A stretch of DNA of 64,000 nt, from contig JALFKQ010000035.1 in the NCBI GenBank assembly GCA_022774645.1, positions 1-64,000 of the forward strand, written 5' to 3'. Position 1 is the first letter of the stretch, and every line of letters starts with the position of its first letter. Shown here in pieces: positions 35,968-43,404 of this stretch. The DNA is from Mycoplasmatota bacterium. Its GTDB lineage: Bacteria; Bacillota_I; Bacilli_A; RF39; UBA660. The position numbers were made by a program, and so were the translations under genes. Below the pieces are notes generated by a model. The model searched no databases and was not told where the DNA came from. It was given only the letters and a program-made list of their open reading frames with translations.

Positions 35968-36402
35968 TTAATCATCGTAAGATGCCAGGGGGGTTACCTG
36001 GTTGTTAACTTCTGCTTTAATTTTTAATAAGTCTCTATTTGGTTGAATCAATTTTTCTAAAATGAATTTTGGAATTATTTTTTTATCAGCAAGTTTATGA
36101 TGATAACAGCACAATGTTATTAGATTATCATTATCTAAGCATCTATTTATATCTTCTTCTAACGAAGTAATATGATGAACTTCCAATTTATTATAATTAT
36201 AAATATTATCAGTGTTATAAATGTCAGCTATACATACTTGACACAAATAATTATCTCTTTTTCTTATTTCTTCACTTTTTTTGTGCCATCTATATGTTTT
36301 CCTAAATTTATCTGCTGTTGAATAACCCCTTATTTGTTTGTTTATAAAGCATTGCTTATTAAAATCATGAACTCTACCACACCTACTACAACTTTTTAAC
36401 AT
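35968..36402 (-). CDS. Phage HNH endonuclease
   Basis: About 144 aa: a zinc motif CSRCG plus CQVC, and the HNH core LEVHHITSLEEDINRCLDNDNLITLCCYHH. HNH nucleases beside terminase genes help the terminase cut cohesive ends. Start at the ATG 36402 with GGTGG upstream; the frame runs on to 36429 without a site. Confidence 0.93.
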   Translation of the reverse strand: MLKSCSRCGRVHDFNKQCFINKQIRGYSTADKFRKTYRWHKKSEEIRKRDNYLCQVCIADIYNTDNIYNYNKLEVHHITSLEEDINRCLDNDNLITLCCYHHKLADKKIIPKFILEKLIQPNRDLLKIKAEVNNQVTPLASYDD

Positions 36403-36415
36403 TTTATTCACCACC

Positions 36416-36443
36416 AAAAAAGACAACATTTATTATTGCCTTT
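36416..36443 (-). terminator. Leader hairpin after promoter copy B
   Basis: An 8-bp stem (36419-36426 with 36436-36443, one G-U) followed by a short T run on the minus strand. It lies immediately downstream of the promoter at 36447-36489. Confidence 0.5.
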
Positions 36444-36446
36444 TTA

Positions 36447-36489
36447 TACAAATACATTATATCATCTTGGTGATGTGAAAAGTGTGAAA
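36447..36489 (-). promoter_or_regulatory. Phage promoter copy B (before HNH/terminase)
   Basis: TTTCACACTTTTCACA, a 12-nt spacer of different sequence, and TATAATGTATTTGTA. It is the same element as at 33617-33659 and drives HNH, terminase and beyond. Confidence 0.75.
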
Positions 36490-36497
36490 TTAACTTT

Positions 36498-36752
36498 CTA
36501 AATGCCACTTATAATATATGGTCTTTTAAATGCACTAAACATTTTCTTAACTTCATCATCAAATATTAATTCTTCTTCGTTTTTTCTTATAAAATAGATT
36601 TTCCTCTTACTCATATTTCCTGCGGGTGTTTTATGCTTTTCAATTCTATATTTTATTTGATATGTAAGATTATCTTTTAATTTCACATCCCAGCATAGAT
36701 AAGCATTTTCAATATGTAAGGTGAAAGTATCTACATCATCAGTCTTTAACAT
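36498..36752 (-). CDS. Phage hypothetical protein, 84 aa
   Basis: MLKTDDVDTFTLHIENAYLC to YIISGI; a beta-rich small protein with no motif I recognise. It overlaps its upstream neighbour by 14 nt in the middle phage operon. Confidence 0.65.
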   Translation of the reverse strand: MLKTDDVDTFTLHIENAYLCWDVKLKDNLTYQIKYRIEKHKTPAGNMSKRKIYFIRKNEEELIFDDEVKKMFSAFKRPYIISGI

Positions 36753-36954
36753 CTTTTATCTCCTCCACTAAATCTAATGGAAACAAAAAAGTATTAAAAA
36801 CATCACCCATTAAACTAAATGCTACATATCCTTTAGGAAATTCAAATATTCTTGTTTCTTTGTTGTAATAATCTGATAAATCAAAATCAAATTTTTTTGT
36901 TGATTTTTTATTAATTAAATTAAAACTTACTCCATCTTTTAGTTTATATTTCAT
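36739..36954 (-). CDS. Phage hypothetical protein, 71 aa
   Basis: Starts MKYKLKDGVSFNLINKKS. The ATG at 36954 has AGGA at suitable spacing; an ATG three codons upstream is too close to it. Part of the overlapping chain of small genes; no function recognised. Confidence 0.6.
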   Translation of the reverse strand: MKYKLKDGVSFNLINKKSTKKFDFDLSDYYNKETRIFEFPKGYVAFSLMGDVFNTFLFPLDLVEEIKDVKD

Positions 36955-37222
36955 TACTATCATTTCCTATATTTATACATTTGTTTTCAAATTTTTTATA
37001 AGCATCAAAATATATTTCATTTTTATTTGAATTATAAGTTATTTCATAATACATACCATCTAATAACGTTGTACTTAATAATGCTTTACTATGTCCTAAT
37101 TCATAAGCATACCAAACTACAAATACATCAAATTCAGGTATGTCATCACTTTTATCTAAATGCTCATTAGCATATTTTTTTACTAATTCTTTTGCTTTAA
37201 TTATAAATTCACTACTTTTCAT
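36944..37222 (-). CDS. Phage hypothetical protein, 92 aa
   Basis: Starts MKSSEFIIKAKELVKKYANE and includes DVFVVWYAYELGHSKAL. This resembles the small DUF6275-like phage proteins (family guess only). It overlaps both neighbours. Confidence 0.65.
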   Translation of the reverse strand: MKSSEFIIKAKELVKKYANEHLDKSDDIPEFDVFVVWYAYELGHSKALLSTTLLDGMYYEITYNSNKNEIYFDAYKKFENKCINIGNDSNEI

Positions 37223-37604
37223 CTTTATTTCCTCCTATTATCTCTTGATATTTTGAAAAGATTTCTTTATAAAAATTTATTAATAATTTAGAACAATTTT
37301 TAGGTAATCCATATTTTGATACTTCAACAACTGTTTCATTTTGTTTTATTAAATCTTCTAAATACTCTATAAACTCTTTTTGTTGAGATAAACATTCATT
37401 TAATTCTCTTTCATAACTATCTCTTTCAGATATTCTATTATGTAAATCACATCTTACAAGTTCTAACTCTTCACTTATATCTTCAATTTGTCTTTTTAAT
37501 TCTTGATTTTCTTTTAATAAGCCCAAACAAGTATTTTTTACTTCATCTAAATTGCAACAATAACCTTTTTCAAAAAATCCAATTATTAATTCTTCTTTAT
37601 TCAT
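37212..37604 (-). CDS. Phage coiled-coil protein, 130 aa
   Basis: A long helical coiled coil, MNKEELIIGFFEKGYCCNLD, then KENQELKRQIEDISEELELV. It could be structural or regulatory; nothing specific is seen. Confidence 0.65.
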   Translation of the reverse strand: MNKEELIIGFFEKGYCCNLDEVKNTCLGLLKENQELKRQIEDISEELELVRCDLHNRISERDSYERELNECLSQQKEFIEYLEDLIKQNETVVEVSKYGLPKNCSKLLINFYKEIFSKYQEIIGGNKDEK

Positions 37605-37834
37605 TTTGATACCTCTTTTCCATCAACATATAATTTTGTAGTTTCGGTAACACCAGCAAGTCCTAAATATTTGCCTTTATATACTAAAAGTTCCTTATAT
37701 TCATCTAGTGTTATAGTAATTACCTTTTCTTCTTTTATTGGTTCTATAGCAATCAATTTGTTTTTAGAATTGTATTTTTGGATATGCGAATTATATTCCA
37801 TCGCATCATCTATTATGTTTTTAATTACTTTCAT
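37601..37834 (-). CDS. Phage hypothetical protein, 77 aa
   Basis: Starts MKVIKNIIDDAMEYNSHIQK, with VITITLDEYKELLVYKGKYLG in the middle, a pattern seen in several short phage proteins of unknown role. It is the first gene after the hairpin-rich spacer, with AGGAGG upstream. Confidence 0.65.
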   Translation of the reverse strand: MKVIKNIIDDAMEYNSHIQKYNSKNKLIAIEPIKEEKVITITLDEYKELLVYKGKYLGLAGVTETTKLYVDGKEVSK

Positions 37835-37863
37835 TGTTTTTTATACCTCCTAATCTCGTATAT

Positions 37864-38046
37864 ATGAATTTAACAAAATGACATAATTCTGTTAAATTCA
37901 TTTTTTTGACTTTTTTTCTTAATTTTTTCTAGGAATTATAACCTTTTTCCTGTTTCCAGGAAGACATCAACTTTAACATGAATTTACAATTTTTCATTTT
38001 GTAAAGTTGATGACTTTTAATTTATGTGATATGCAAAACATATCAC
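37864..38046. other. Non-coding patch with four perfect stem-loops
   Basis: Stem 1: 12 bp (37864-37875 with 37890-37901), followed by T7 on the plus strand. Stem 2: TTCCTG/CAGGAA (37947-37952 with 37957-37962). Stem 3: CATCAACTTTA/TAAAGTTGATG (37965-37975 with 38002-38012). Stem 4: GTGATATG/CATATCAC (38026-38033 with 38039-38046). No gene fits between 37835 and 38068. Possible roles are a small RNA, an origin or a regulatory leader. Confidence 0.6.
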
Positions 38047-38068
38047 TCAAATTATTAATATATTGTTA

Positions 38069-38308
38069 TTAGAATTGATCTCTAAATCCATTATGCTTTT
38101 TCAAATAATCAATTAAATAATCAATACTATCAACATTACTATTTAAGATAGGTTGATTGTACCTACTGAAATATTTTTCATCTTCTGGATAATATTGAAA
38201 TAATATCCATTTATAACTATTTTCTAAATCAGTTTCCACATGAAGATGATATATATTTCTATTTATCGCCCCTTGTATTTTAATTAATTTTTCTATTTCT
38301 TCACTCAT
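38069..38308 (-). CDS. Phage hypothetical protein, 79 aa
   Basis: Starts MSEEIEKLIKIQGAINRNIY and ends KKHNGFRDQF. Acidic and helical/beta mixed; not recognised. It follows pcfJ by 9 nt. Confidence 0.6.
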   Translation of the reverse strand: MSEEIEKLIKIQGAINRNIYHLHVETDLENSYKWILFQYYPEDEKYFSRYNQPILNSNVDSIDYLIDYLKKHNGFRDQF

Positions 38309-38317
38309 AAGTTCCTC

Positions 38318-39733
38318 CTAATTTTCTATCTTTTGTGAATTAATAAATATCTCAAAATTTTTTAAAAATTTATCTTGCTCTAATGTTGTTGATTCATTAT
38401 TTTTAGTTCTTGATTGAACTACTTTTTTATTTCTAACTTCAACAGTTACAAGTGATTTATCTGGGTTATCTTTTTTTCGCATTAAATATATTAGACAAGT
38501 ACCATCTACTATACGATCAGCATAAGTTCTAACACAATTATGTTGGTTATTTCCTTCTAAAACCAGTTCTTCATATGATGTAACTGGATAAATAATATAC
38601 TGACCACTTGTAAATTTCGTATTTTCTAATCTTTTACTTATTTTTTTGATTTTGTTACTCAATGATCTATTTTTCTTTAATTCAAATTCAGGTAAAAGTT
38701 TATCATGTGCTTTTTTAATATTTTCAGGATAAAGAATTTGCTTATTAGTCATATCCAATTTCAATTTGTAAGCCATCTCTAAGTAATCATAATATTCGTA
38801 ACTATTCAAACTCCCTAAATTTGTTAATTTAAAGGCTTTTTCAAAGTCAATAAATTTAAATAAATCATTATAGTTATGTATCTTTTTAATTTTTTGGATA
38901 AGGTTTATATTTGACTTATTAATCTTACTAAAAATCAAAAATTCATCTATATCTAAATTATTTTTTTGAAGAAATTTAAGATTTAATCTTATTGTATTAA
39001 TATATTTCTTATTCAATGACTTTGGATTTAAAGATAAATTATATAATTTATTTTTTATAAGAAATTCTATACCATCATTATAATATTTTAATAGATATAT
39101 CACATCAAATTCAGCATGTTTAGCCAATTCCCATATTTTACTGTATTTGAATCTCTTATCTGCTTGTAATACTTTCTTTAACGAGCTAGGATAATATTTA
39201 AGAAAGCTAATGTAGTTCATTGGTGAATAATATGATGTATTGTATCTCCAATTGTGTGGATTATAAGTTCTAAATGATATAAATGTACCTCCTGGTGTTG
39301 CAACAGTGTTTTCATTTAAAATAGAATGAATACAATTAAATGAATTATCATATATATTCCTGCCCCACTCATAGCAGCATCTTTTTAGTTTACCTAAATC
39401 GTAAATCGTTTCTAAACGAAAGATTCTTTCAATATAATAATCTTTATACCTATCAAATATACAAATATTGTCAGATCTAAATACATAATTTTTGATTTTT
39501 TTTGATTTTATCAATAATTTTCTTTTGCAATGAGAACAATATTGATATTCATTTATTTTTTTTGATGTATAAATTTTATTATTACACCCAGTGCAATAAT
39601 AACCATCATCTTTCTTAATTATTAAGTTATGACTTTTATAAATTTGATTCTTGAAATTGTTAAAATCACTTGGAACTTTTAAATATGAATCTAATTCTAT
39701 AAAAAGTTCTTGATTTTTTTTCTTTATATACAT
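38318..39733 (-). CDS. PcfJ-like protein
   Basis: About 471 aa. The N-terminal zinc ribbon (CTGC near residue 46 and CSHC near residue 65) and the C-terminal PcfJ domain (NNQHNCVRTYADRIVDGTCLIYLMRKK) are both clear. PcfJ and PcfK are a widespread pair in Gram-positive mobile elements, but their function is not established. The start ATG overlaps the pcfK stop (TGATG). Confidence 0.85.
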   Translation of the reverse strand: MYIKKKNQELFIELDSYLKVPSDFNNFKNQIYKSHNLIIKKDDGYYCTGCNNKIYTSKKINEYQYCSHCKRKLLIKSKKIKNYVFRSDNICIFDRYKDYYIERIFRLETIYDLGKLKRCCYEWGRNIYDNSFNCIHSILNENTVATPGGTFISFRTYNPHNWRYNTSYYSPMNYISFLKYYPSSLKKVLQADKRFKYSKIWELAKHAEFDVIYLLKYYNDGIEFLIKNKLYNLSLNPKSLNKKYINTIRLNLKFLQKNNLDIDEFLIFSKINKSNINLIQKIKKIHNYNDLFKFIDFEKAFKLTNLGSLNSYEYYDYLEMAYKLKLDMTNKQILYPENIKKAHDKLLPEFELKKNRSLSNKIKKISKRLENTKFTSGQYIIYPVTSYEELVLEGNNQHNCVRTYADRIVDGTCLIYLMRKKDNPDKSLVTVEVRNKKVVQSRTKNNESTTLEQDKFLKNFEIFINSQKIEN

Positions 39734-40179
39734 CACATAACCCCAAGATCAAATAATGATAGTTGACCTTCTGGAACCCATCCTTTCTTCTTTTTGTTTT
39801 TTTCTTGTGGAGCAGTAACTTCAACTTCTTTTTCTTGCAATTCAGTTTTATTTTGCTCTTCATTTTCAATATTCTCTGCAACTGCTGCTGTATTCTTATT
39901 TTCCTTTTTAGCTGATAATCCTAATGATTCATTTGATTCATCAAAGTAATGAATAGCATAATTGTATACATCTTCATCTTTTATCATTACCCAGCCTTGA
40001 CCTTTTGATTTTTCTTTTGCAATTTTTCTAATAAATTCCACCATTTGTTTTAAAGATTTCTCTTCATTCAAATATTTATCATTCATATCAATTCTTGTTA
40101 ACAAGTAATTAACAATTTGTAATAATGCTTCATCTTTAATTTCAGAAGCTAACATTTTGATTCTTTCTATTCCTTCCAT
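39733..40179 (-). CDS. PcfK-like protein
   Basis: 148 aa. The N-terminal ~85 residues (LLQIVNYLLTRIDMNDKYL, then KGQGWVMIKDEDVYNYAIHYF) match the PcfK-like pattern. The tail is Glu/Lys-rich, ending QLSLFDLGVM, similar to sliding-clamp-binding motifs (QLSLF), which suggests contact with DnaN (inference). A strong pseudoknot lies just before it. Confidence 0.83.
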   Translation of the reverse strand: MEGIERIKMLASEIKDEALLQIVNYLLTRIDMNDKYLNEEKSLKQMVEFIRKIAKEKSKGQGWVMIKDEDVYNYAIHYFDESNESLGLSAKKENKNTAAVAENIENEEQNKTELQEKEVEVTAPQEKNKKKKGWVPEGQLSLFDLGVM

Positions 40180-40208
40180 TTTTACCTACTTTCTTATCTC
40201 AATATTGA

Positions 40209-40271
40209 TTGCTCCGCTAAGCACTAAAACGGAGCAAATAAAGAGGATTGGGATATTAATTTAAGTGCTTA
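40209..40271 (-). promoter_or_regulatory. H-type RNA pseudoknot upstream of pcfK
   Basis: Two perfect, interleaved 8-bp stems: TTGCTCCG/CGGAGCAA (40209-40216 with 40230-40237) and TAAGCACT/AGTGCTTA (40218-40225 with 40264-40271). On the minus strand it ends ~30 nt before the pcfK start, where it could control translation. The linkers between the stems are 1 nt and 4 nt. Confidence 0.7.
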
Positions 40272-40294
40272 TTTATATATATAGGAAAATTGTC

Positions 40295-40723
40295 TTAATA
40301 ATCATGCTTTTCAGCCATATATTTAGTTACTGATCTTTTAACAGGTTTAACCGGTTTAATTTTTTGAGTTCTCGCTTTCTCAGGTGTCAACTCTCTAACT
40401 AACCATTTATTATTTTTATAATCAGCTAACTGCTTTTCTAATGATTTCTGTACTTTTTTAGATTCTTCTAATTCATTTGATAATTTATTATTTTCTTTTT
40501 GTAAACCACCTTTTGCTCCATTAATTTTTTTGATTTCTAAATCTTTTTTATCAATTAACATGTCCTTTAAAGATGATATTTCTTGCAACTGCTTAAATCT
40601 ATCTTCGGCTAATGCTTCAATTAATTTGTCAGTTTTTGTTTTGTAATCTGTAAATTCATCTATAACTTTATCTCTATCATCCACTACCCTCTGAAAGTTT
40701 TTGATTTTATAAATAAAATTCAT
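40295..40723 (-). CDS. Phage coiled-coil protein, 142 aa
   Basis: Continuous heptads from about residue 10 to 100 (KLIEALAEDRFKQLQEISSL) and a basic tail (KTQKIKPVKPVKRSVTKY). It resembles small phage nuclease-inhibitor or structural coiled coils, but nothing specific is seen. It lies 9 nt after the tyrosine recombinase. Confidence 0.6.
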   Translation of the reverse strand: MNFIYKIKNFQRVVDDRDKVIDEFTDYKTKTDKLIEALAEDRFKQLQEISSLKDMLIDKKDLEIKKINGAKGGLQKENNKLSNELEESKKVQKSLEKQLADYKNNKWLVRELTPEKARTQKIKPVKPVKRSVTKYMAEKHDY

Positions 40724-40732
40724 AATTTTCTC

Positions 40733-41362
40733 CTAACTTTTTAAATAAAAACTTTTTCTTTTTTCATCTTTATATTCACTATCCAAACAAATATAAAGTA
40801 GCGTTAATCTTTCACTTGAATGATTAAGCATTTCTTTTAATCCTACAATGTCACCTGTTTGCTCATAATATTGTCTTGCAAAATATTTTCTCAACGAATG
40901 ACATCCAACAGGATACGAAACTTTTACTTCATCAGATAATTTCTTTATTATTTGCCATGCTCTTTGCCTTGTTATAGGCTTATTAAGACCTTTTCTACTC
41001 TTAAACAGATATTCACCTTCAACAAGCTTATTTCGTTTAATATAGTCATTAATATCTTTAAATAATAATGGATGAATTTGAAATGACTGTTCCTTATTAG
41101 TTTTTCTCTCGCGAGTATATACACTTCCATTTTTAAAGTTATCTACACGAAGTTGTAAGATGTCTTCAATTCTAAAGGCAAGATTCATTCCAATCACGAT
41201 AATCATGTAGTTTCTATCCCATAAATACCTTTTTTCAAGACTATTATCTAATTCAGCATCGGCAATATTTTTTTTACAAATAACGATCATGTTATTAATA
41301 TCATTTTTTTCAAATGGTCTAACAGTTTTGCGCCCATAATTTACTCTAAAATATCTAGCCAT
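40733..41362 (-). CDS. Second tyrosine recombinase (catalytic-domain form)
   Basis: 209 aa, only slightly more than a catalytic domain. Catalytic residues are visible in order: Arg in NLAFRIEDIL, Lys in RKTNKEQSF, His-x-x-Arg in HSLRKYF, His in LNHSS and Tyr in LLYICLD. It lacks a separate arm-binding domain. It lies among replication genes rather than near att. It could resolve multimers or act at another site such as the inverted repeats of the switch region (inference). Confidence 0.85.
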   Translation of the reverse strand: MARYFRVNYGRKTVRPFEKNDINNMIVICKKNIADAELDNSLEKRYLWDRNYMIIVIGMNLAFRIEDILQLRVDNFKNGSVYTRERKTNKEQSFQIHPLLFKDINDYIKRNKLVEGEYLFKSRKGLNKPITRQRAWQIIKKLSDEVKVSYPVGCHSLRKYFARQYYEQTGDIVGLKEMLNHSSERLTLLYICLDSEYKDEKRKSFYLKS

Positions 41363-41364
41363 TA

Positions 41365-41562
41365 TTAATCACCTTTTTTCTTTTTGTAAGTGATTCCTTT
41401 ACCTTCTGAATCTCTTGAAAAGAAACATATTTTTTTTAGCTGACTTTTTGCTTTATAATATTTTTGCTTATCTTTATAATCTAACTTTTCTACCTTATCA
41501 TCAGATATATTTGTAATTTCTAATAGTTTTACCAATTTTCTTTTAGCTGGATTTTCTAACAT
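41365..41562 (-). CDS. Phage hypothetical protein, 65 aa
   Basis: Basic, MLENPAKRKLVKLLEITNIS to KKKGD. Not recognised. It ends 2 nt before the recombinase start, so the two are coupled. Confidence 0.6.
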   Translation of the reverse strand: MLENPAKRKLVKLLEITNISDDKVEKLDYKDKQKYYKAKSQLKKICFFSRDSEGKGITYKKKKGD

Positions 41563-41575
41563 TTTAGTTTACCTC

Positions 41576-41800
41576 CTATTCTATTTTGCCAGTCTCAAAG
41601 TTCATTTTCATTTGATTTGGATCAACTTCTTCTTCTGGAATATGTTTTAATAATTGTGGTGGTGTATCAAGCGGTATGTTGTGTGTCACCATATAATCCT
41701 TTAATTGCATAGCCAGTTCTTTTTCATTGGCTTTAAGCTTTAATAATTTTTTAACAGCCTTTTCAATGTATGTAGGAACATTTATATAATTTTTATCCAT
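41576..41800 (-). CDS. Phage hypothetical protein, 74 aa
   Basis: Starts MDKNYINVPTYIEKAVKKLL with GGAGG 7 nt upstream; acidic tail. Not recognised. Confidence 0.65.
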   Translation of the reverse strand: MDKNYINVPTYIEKAVKKLLKLKANEKELAMQLKDYMVTHNIPLDTPPQLLKHIPEEEVDPNQMKMNFETGKIE

Positions 41801-41987
41801 TTCTATACCTCCAATATTTTTCACATTTAATTTCTTTTATAAAAACTTCATAAGGCAATTTGCTACATTCATAATCTAATTTAAAGTCTTTTATTATAAT
41901 TACAATAAATGTTAATAAAAGACTTAGTATAATTGTAATTACCCATAATATAATCAATGTTTTAGGCTCATCCATGTTTTCTATCAT
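41793..41987 (-). CDS. Phage single-span membrane protein, 64 aa
   Basis: One membrane helix (residues 9-31, LIILWVITIILSLLLTFIVI) and a charged tail with Cys. It overlaps neighbours on both sides. Confidence 0.65.
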   Translation of the reverse strand: MIENMDEPKTLIILWVITIILSLLLTFIVIIIKDFKLDYECSKLPYEVFIKEIKCEKYWRYRNG

Positions 41988-42405
41988 TTAATCTTTTCCT
42001 TTCTCTAAATAAATCAATTTTAAATTTATCGTAATCATTTCTATAAATTACGCCTCTATATGTATTAAGCATCACATAATAACCATCCAATAATATTTTT
42101 TGAGGAGTTAAATCTTCAATAGTTACTTTTCCATCTTCAACAGAATAGATAAATTTAATTTCACCATAAACAAACTTAAATTCTGGAGATGTATATAAAT
42201 GATGAATATATGTTCCATTGTTCTTTAAAAATAAAGCACTTCTATCCAAATTGAAAATTAAATCTTTGTAAGCACGTGGACAATATGTCTTTAATGCTCT
42301 TAACTTTTTGATGAAATCTGCTTCATGTCTATACTTATAATTGTTATTTAATTTTTCAATAAAACGATTATGTTCAAATGGCTTACCTCTTTTTTGATTT
42401 TCCAC
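41968..42405 (-). CDS. Phage hypothetical protein, 145 aa
   Basis: Starts MENQKRGKPFEHNRFIEKLN. Basic, with aromatic-rich middle (YTSPEFKFVYGEIKFIYS). Not recognised. Confidence 0.65.
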   Translation of the reverse strand: MENQKRGKPFEHNRFIEKLNNNYKYRHEADFIKKLRALKTYCPRAYKDLIFNLDRSALFLKNNGTYIHHLYTSPEFKFVYGEIKFIYSVEDGKVTIEDLTPQKILLDGYYVMLNTYRGVIYRNDYDKFKIDLFRERKRLNDRKHG

Positions 42406-42577
42406 TGTTCTTTGCCTTTCTTTTCTTTAATCGTTCTAATTCTGCTGTTAAAGATTCAATTTCATGTCTTAATTCTTCTGTTTCATATCTTCTTCCAAGC
42501 CAGCCACAGAAACATATAAGCATTAATATTAATGTTACAATACCAATTACTAAATCGTTATCACTCATTGTTGACAC
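42383..42577 (-). CDS. Phage single-span membrane protein, 64 aa
   Basis: A membrane helix (residues 9-26) and then a coiled, basic tail (ELRHEIESLTAELERLKKRK). It overlaps neighbours. Confidence 0.6.
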   Translation of the reverse strand: MSTMSDNDLVIGIVTLILMLICFCGWLGRRYETEELRHEIESLTAELERLKKRKAKNSGKSKKR

Positions 42578-42965
42578 TTACCTTTTCTAAATATGATTTA
42601 ACTTTCTTATATGCGGTGGTTCTATCAATATATAATTCATTTGCTACATCATTCCAGGACTTACAATTTATATATTTGATTCTAATTATCGTTGAAACTT
42701 CTAAATCTGTTACAGTTGATAAGAATACTTCTATTTCATCAAGTTTTGCTAACAGTTCTTCCTTTTTTAAATTTAGTTTTTCTTTTAACTTTGATAATTT
42801 AATTCCAAGCTGTTCAGTTGGATTGCTAATCTTTCCACTGAAAATGCTTACCTCGCTTATTTTAGAAGAACCTATGATGGTATTTTCAAGTTCATAAATA
42901 GTTGAATCGATTTGCTCAATTTCCTTCTTTAAATGGCTATAACTTGCTAATTTGTCTATTGTCAT
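42561..42965 (-). CDS. Late transcription regulator, ArpU/RinA-like (DUF1492 type)
   Basis: 134 aa. A helical N-terminal coiled coil and a C-terminal sigma-4-like helix-turn-helix (IRIKYINCKSWNDVANELYI, then DRTTAYKKVKSYL). Proteins of this group switch on packaging and structural genes. It is the natural candidate to act at the repeated promoters at 33617 and 36447 (inference). Confidence 0.78.
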   Translation of the reverse strand: MTIDKLASYSHLKKEIEQIDSTIYELENTIIGSSKISEVSIFSGKISNPTEQLGIKLSKLKEKLNLKKEELLAKLDEIEVFLSTVTDLEVSTIIRIKYINCKSWNDVANELYIDRTTAYKKVKSYLEKVSVNNE

Positions 42966-43404
42966 AATTACCCTCCAACATTTTTGAACTTTGATTGCTT
43001 AATAAATTCTCTTCGTACTCTTTCATATCATTTAATAACCAACTTGGAACAATTCCTTTTTCAACAAACATTAATGCTTTTTGATAATTAAGTTTAGCTT
43101 GATCGTCGGTTACATTAATATGAAAGTATCCTGAATCATACATTCTTTGAATTATTTGATTTGATTTATAACATAATGATTTGTTGCATTCTTCAATGAC
43201 CTCTGCAACCGAAGGCATATATTTATTAGTTTTAATGATTTTATTGATTGCTGCTTCAATAGTTGTATCATTGTAATCAGATAATGCATCTTTGTAGATG
43301 GAAATAAGTCCAATAAATTCATCTGATGGCATATCCTTAAAGTAATATTGATAAGCAATTTTGAGCTTCATTAAAGCCTTACTAATCGATTTTGATTGTT
43401 CCAT
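42937..43404 (-). CDS. Replicative helicase loader/inhibitor (G39P-like)
   Basis: 155 aa. The N-terminal domain (AYQYYFKDMPSDEFIGLISI, then TNKYMPSVAEVIEEC) is the pattern of SPP1 G39P-like proteins that load the host or phage hexameric helicase. It overlaps the initiator gene. Confidence 0.75.
   Translation of the reverse strand: MEQSKSISKALMKLKIAYQYYFKDMPSDEFIGLISIYKDALSDYNDTTIEAAINKIIKTNKYMPSVAEVIEECNKSLCYKSNQIIQRMYDSGYFHINVTDDQAKLNYQKALMFVEKGIVPSWLLNDMKEYEENLLSNQSSKMLEGNYDNRQISKL

Noticed and set aside
39666-39881. 71-aa ORF over the pcfK-pcfJ border
   Set aside because: Out-of-frame overlap of two recognised genes with no ribosome site of its own.
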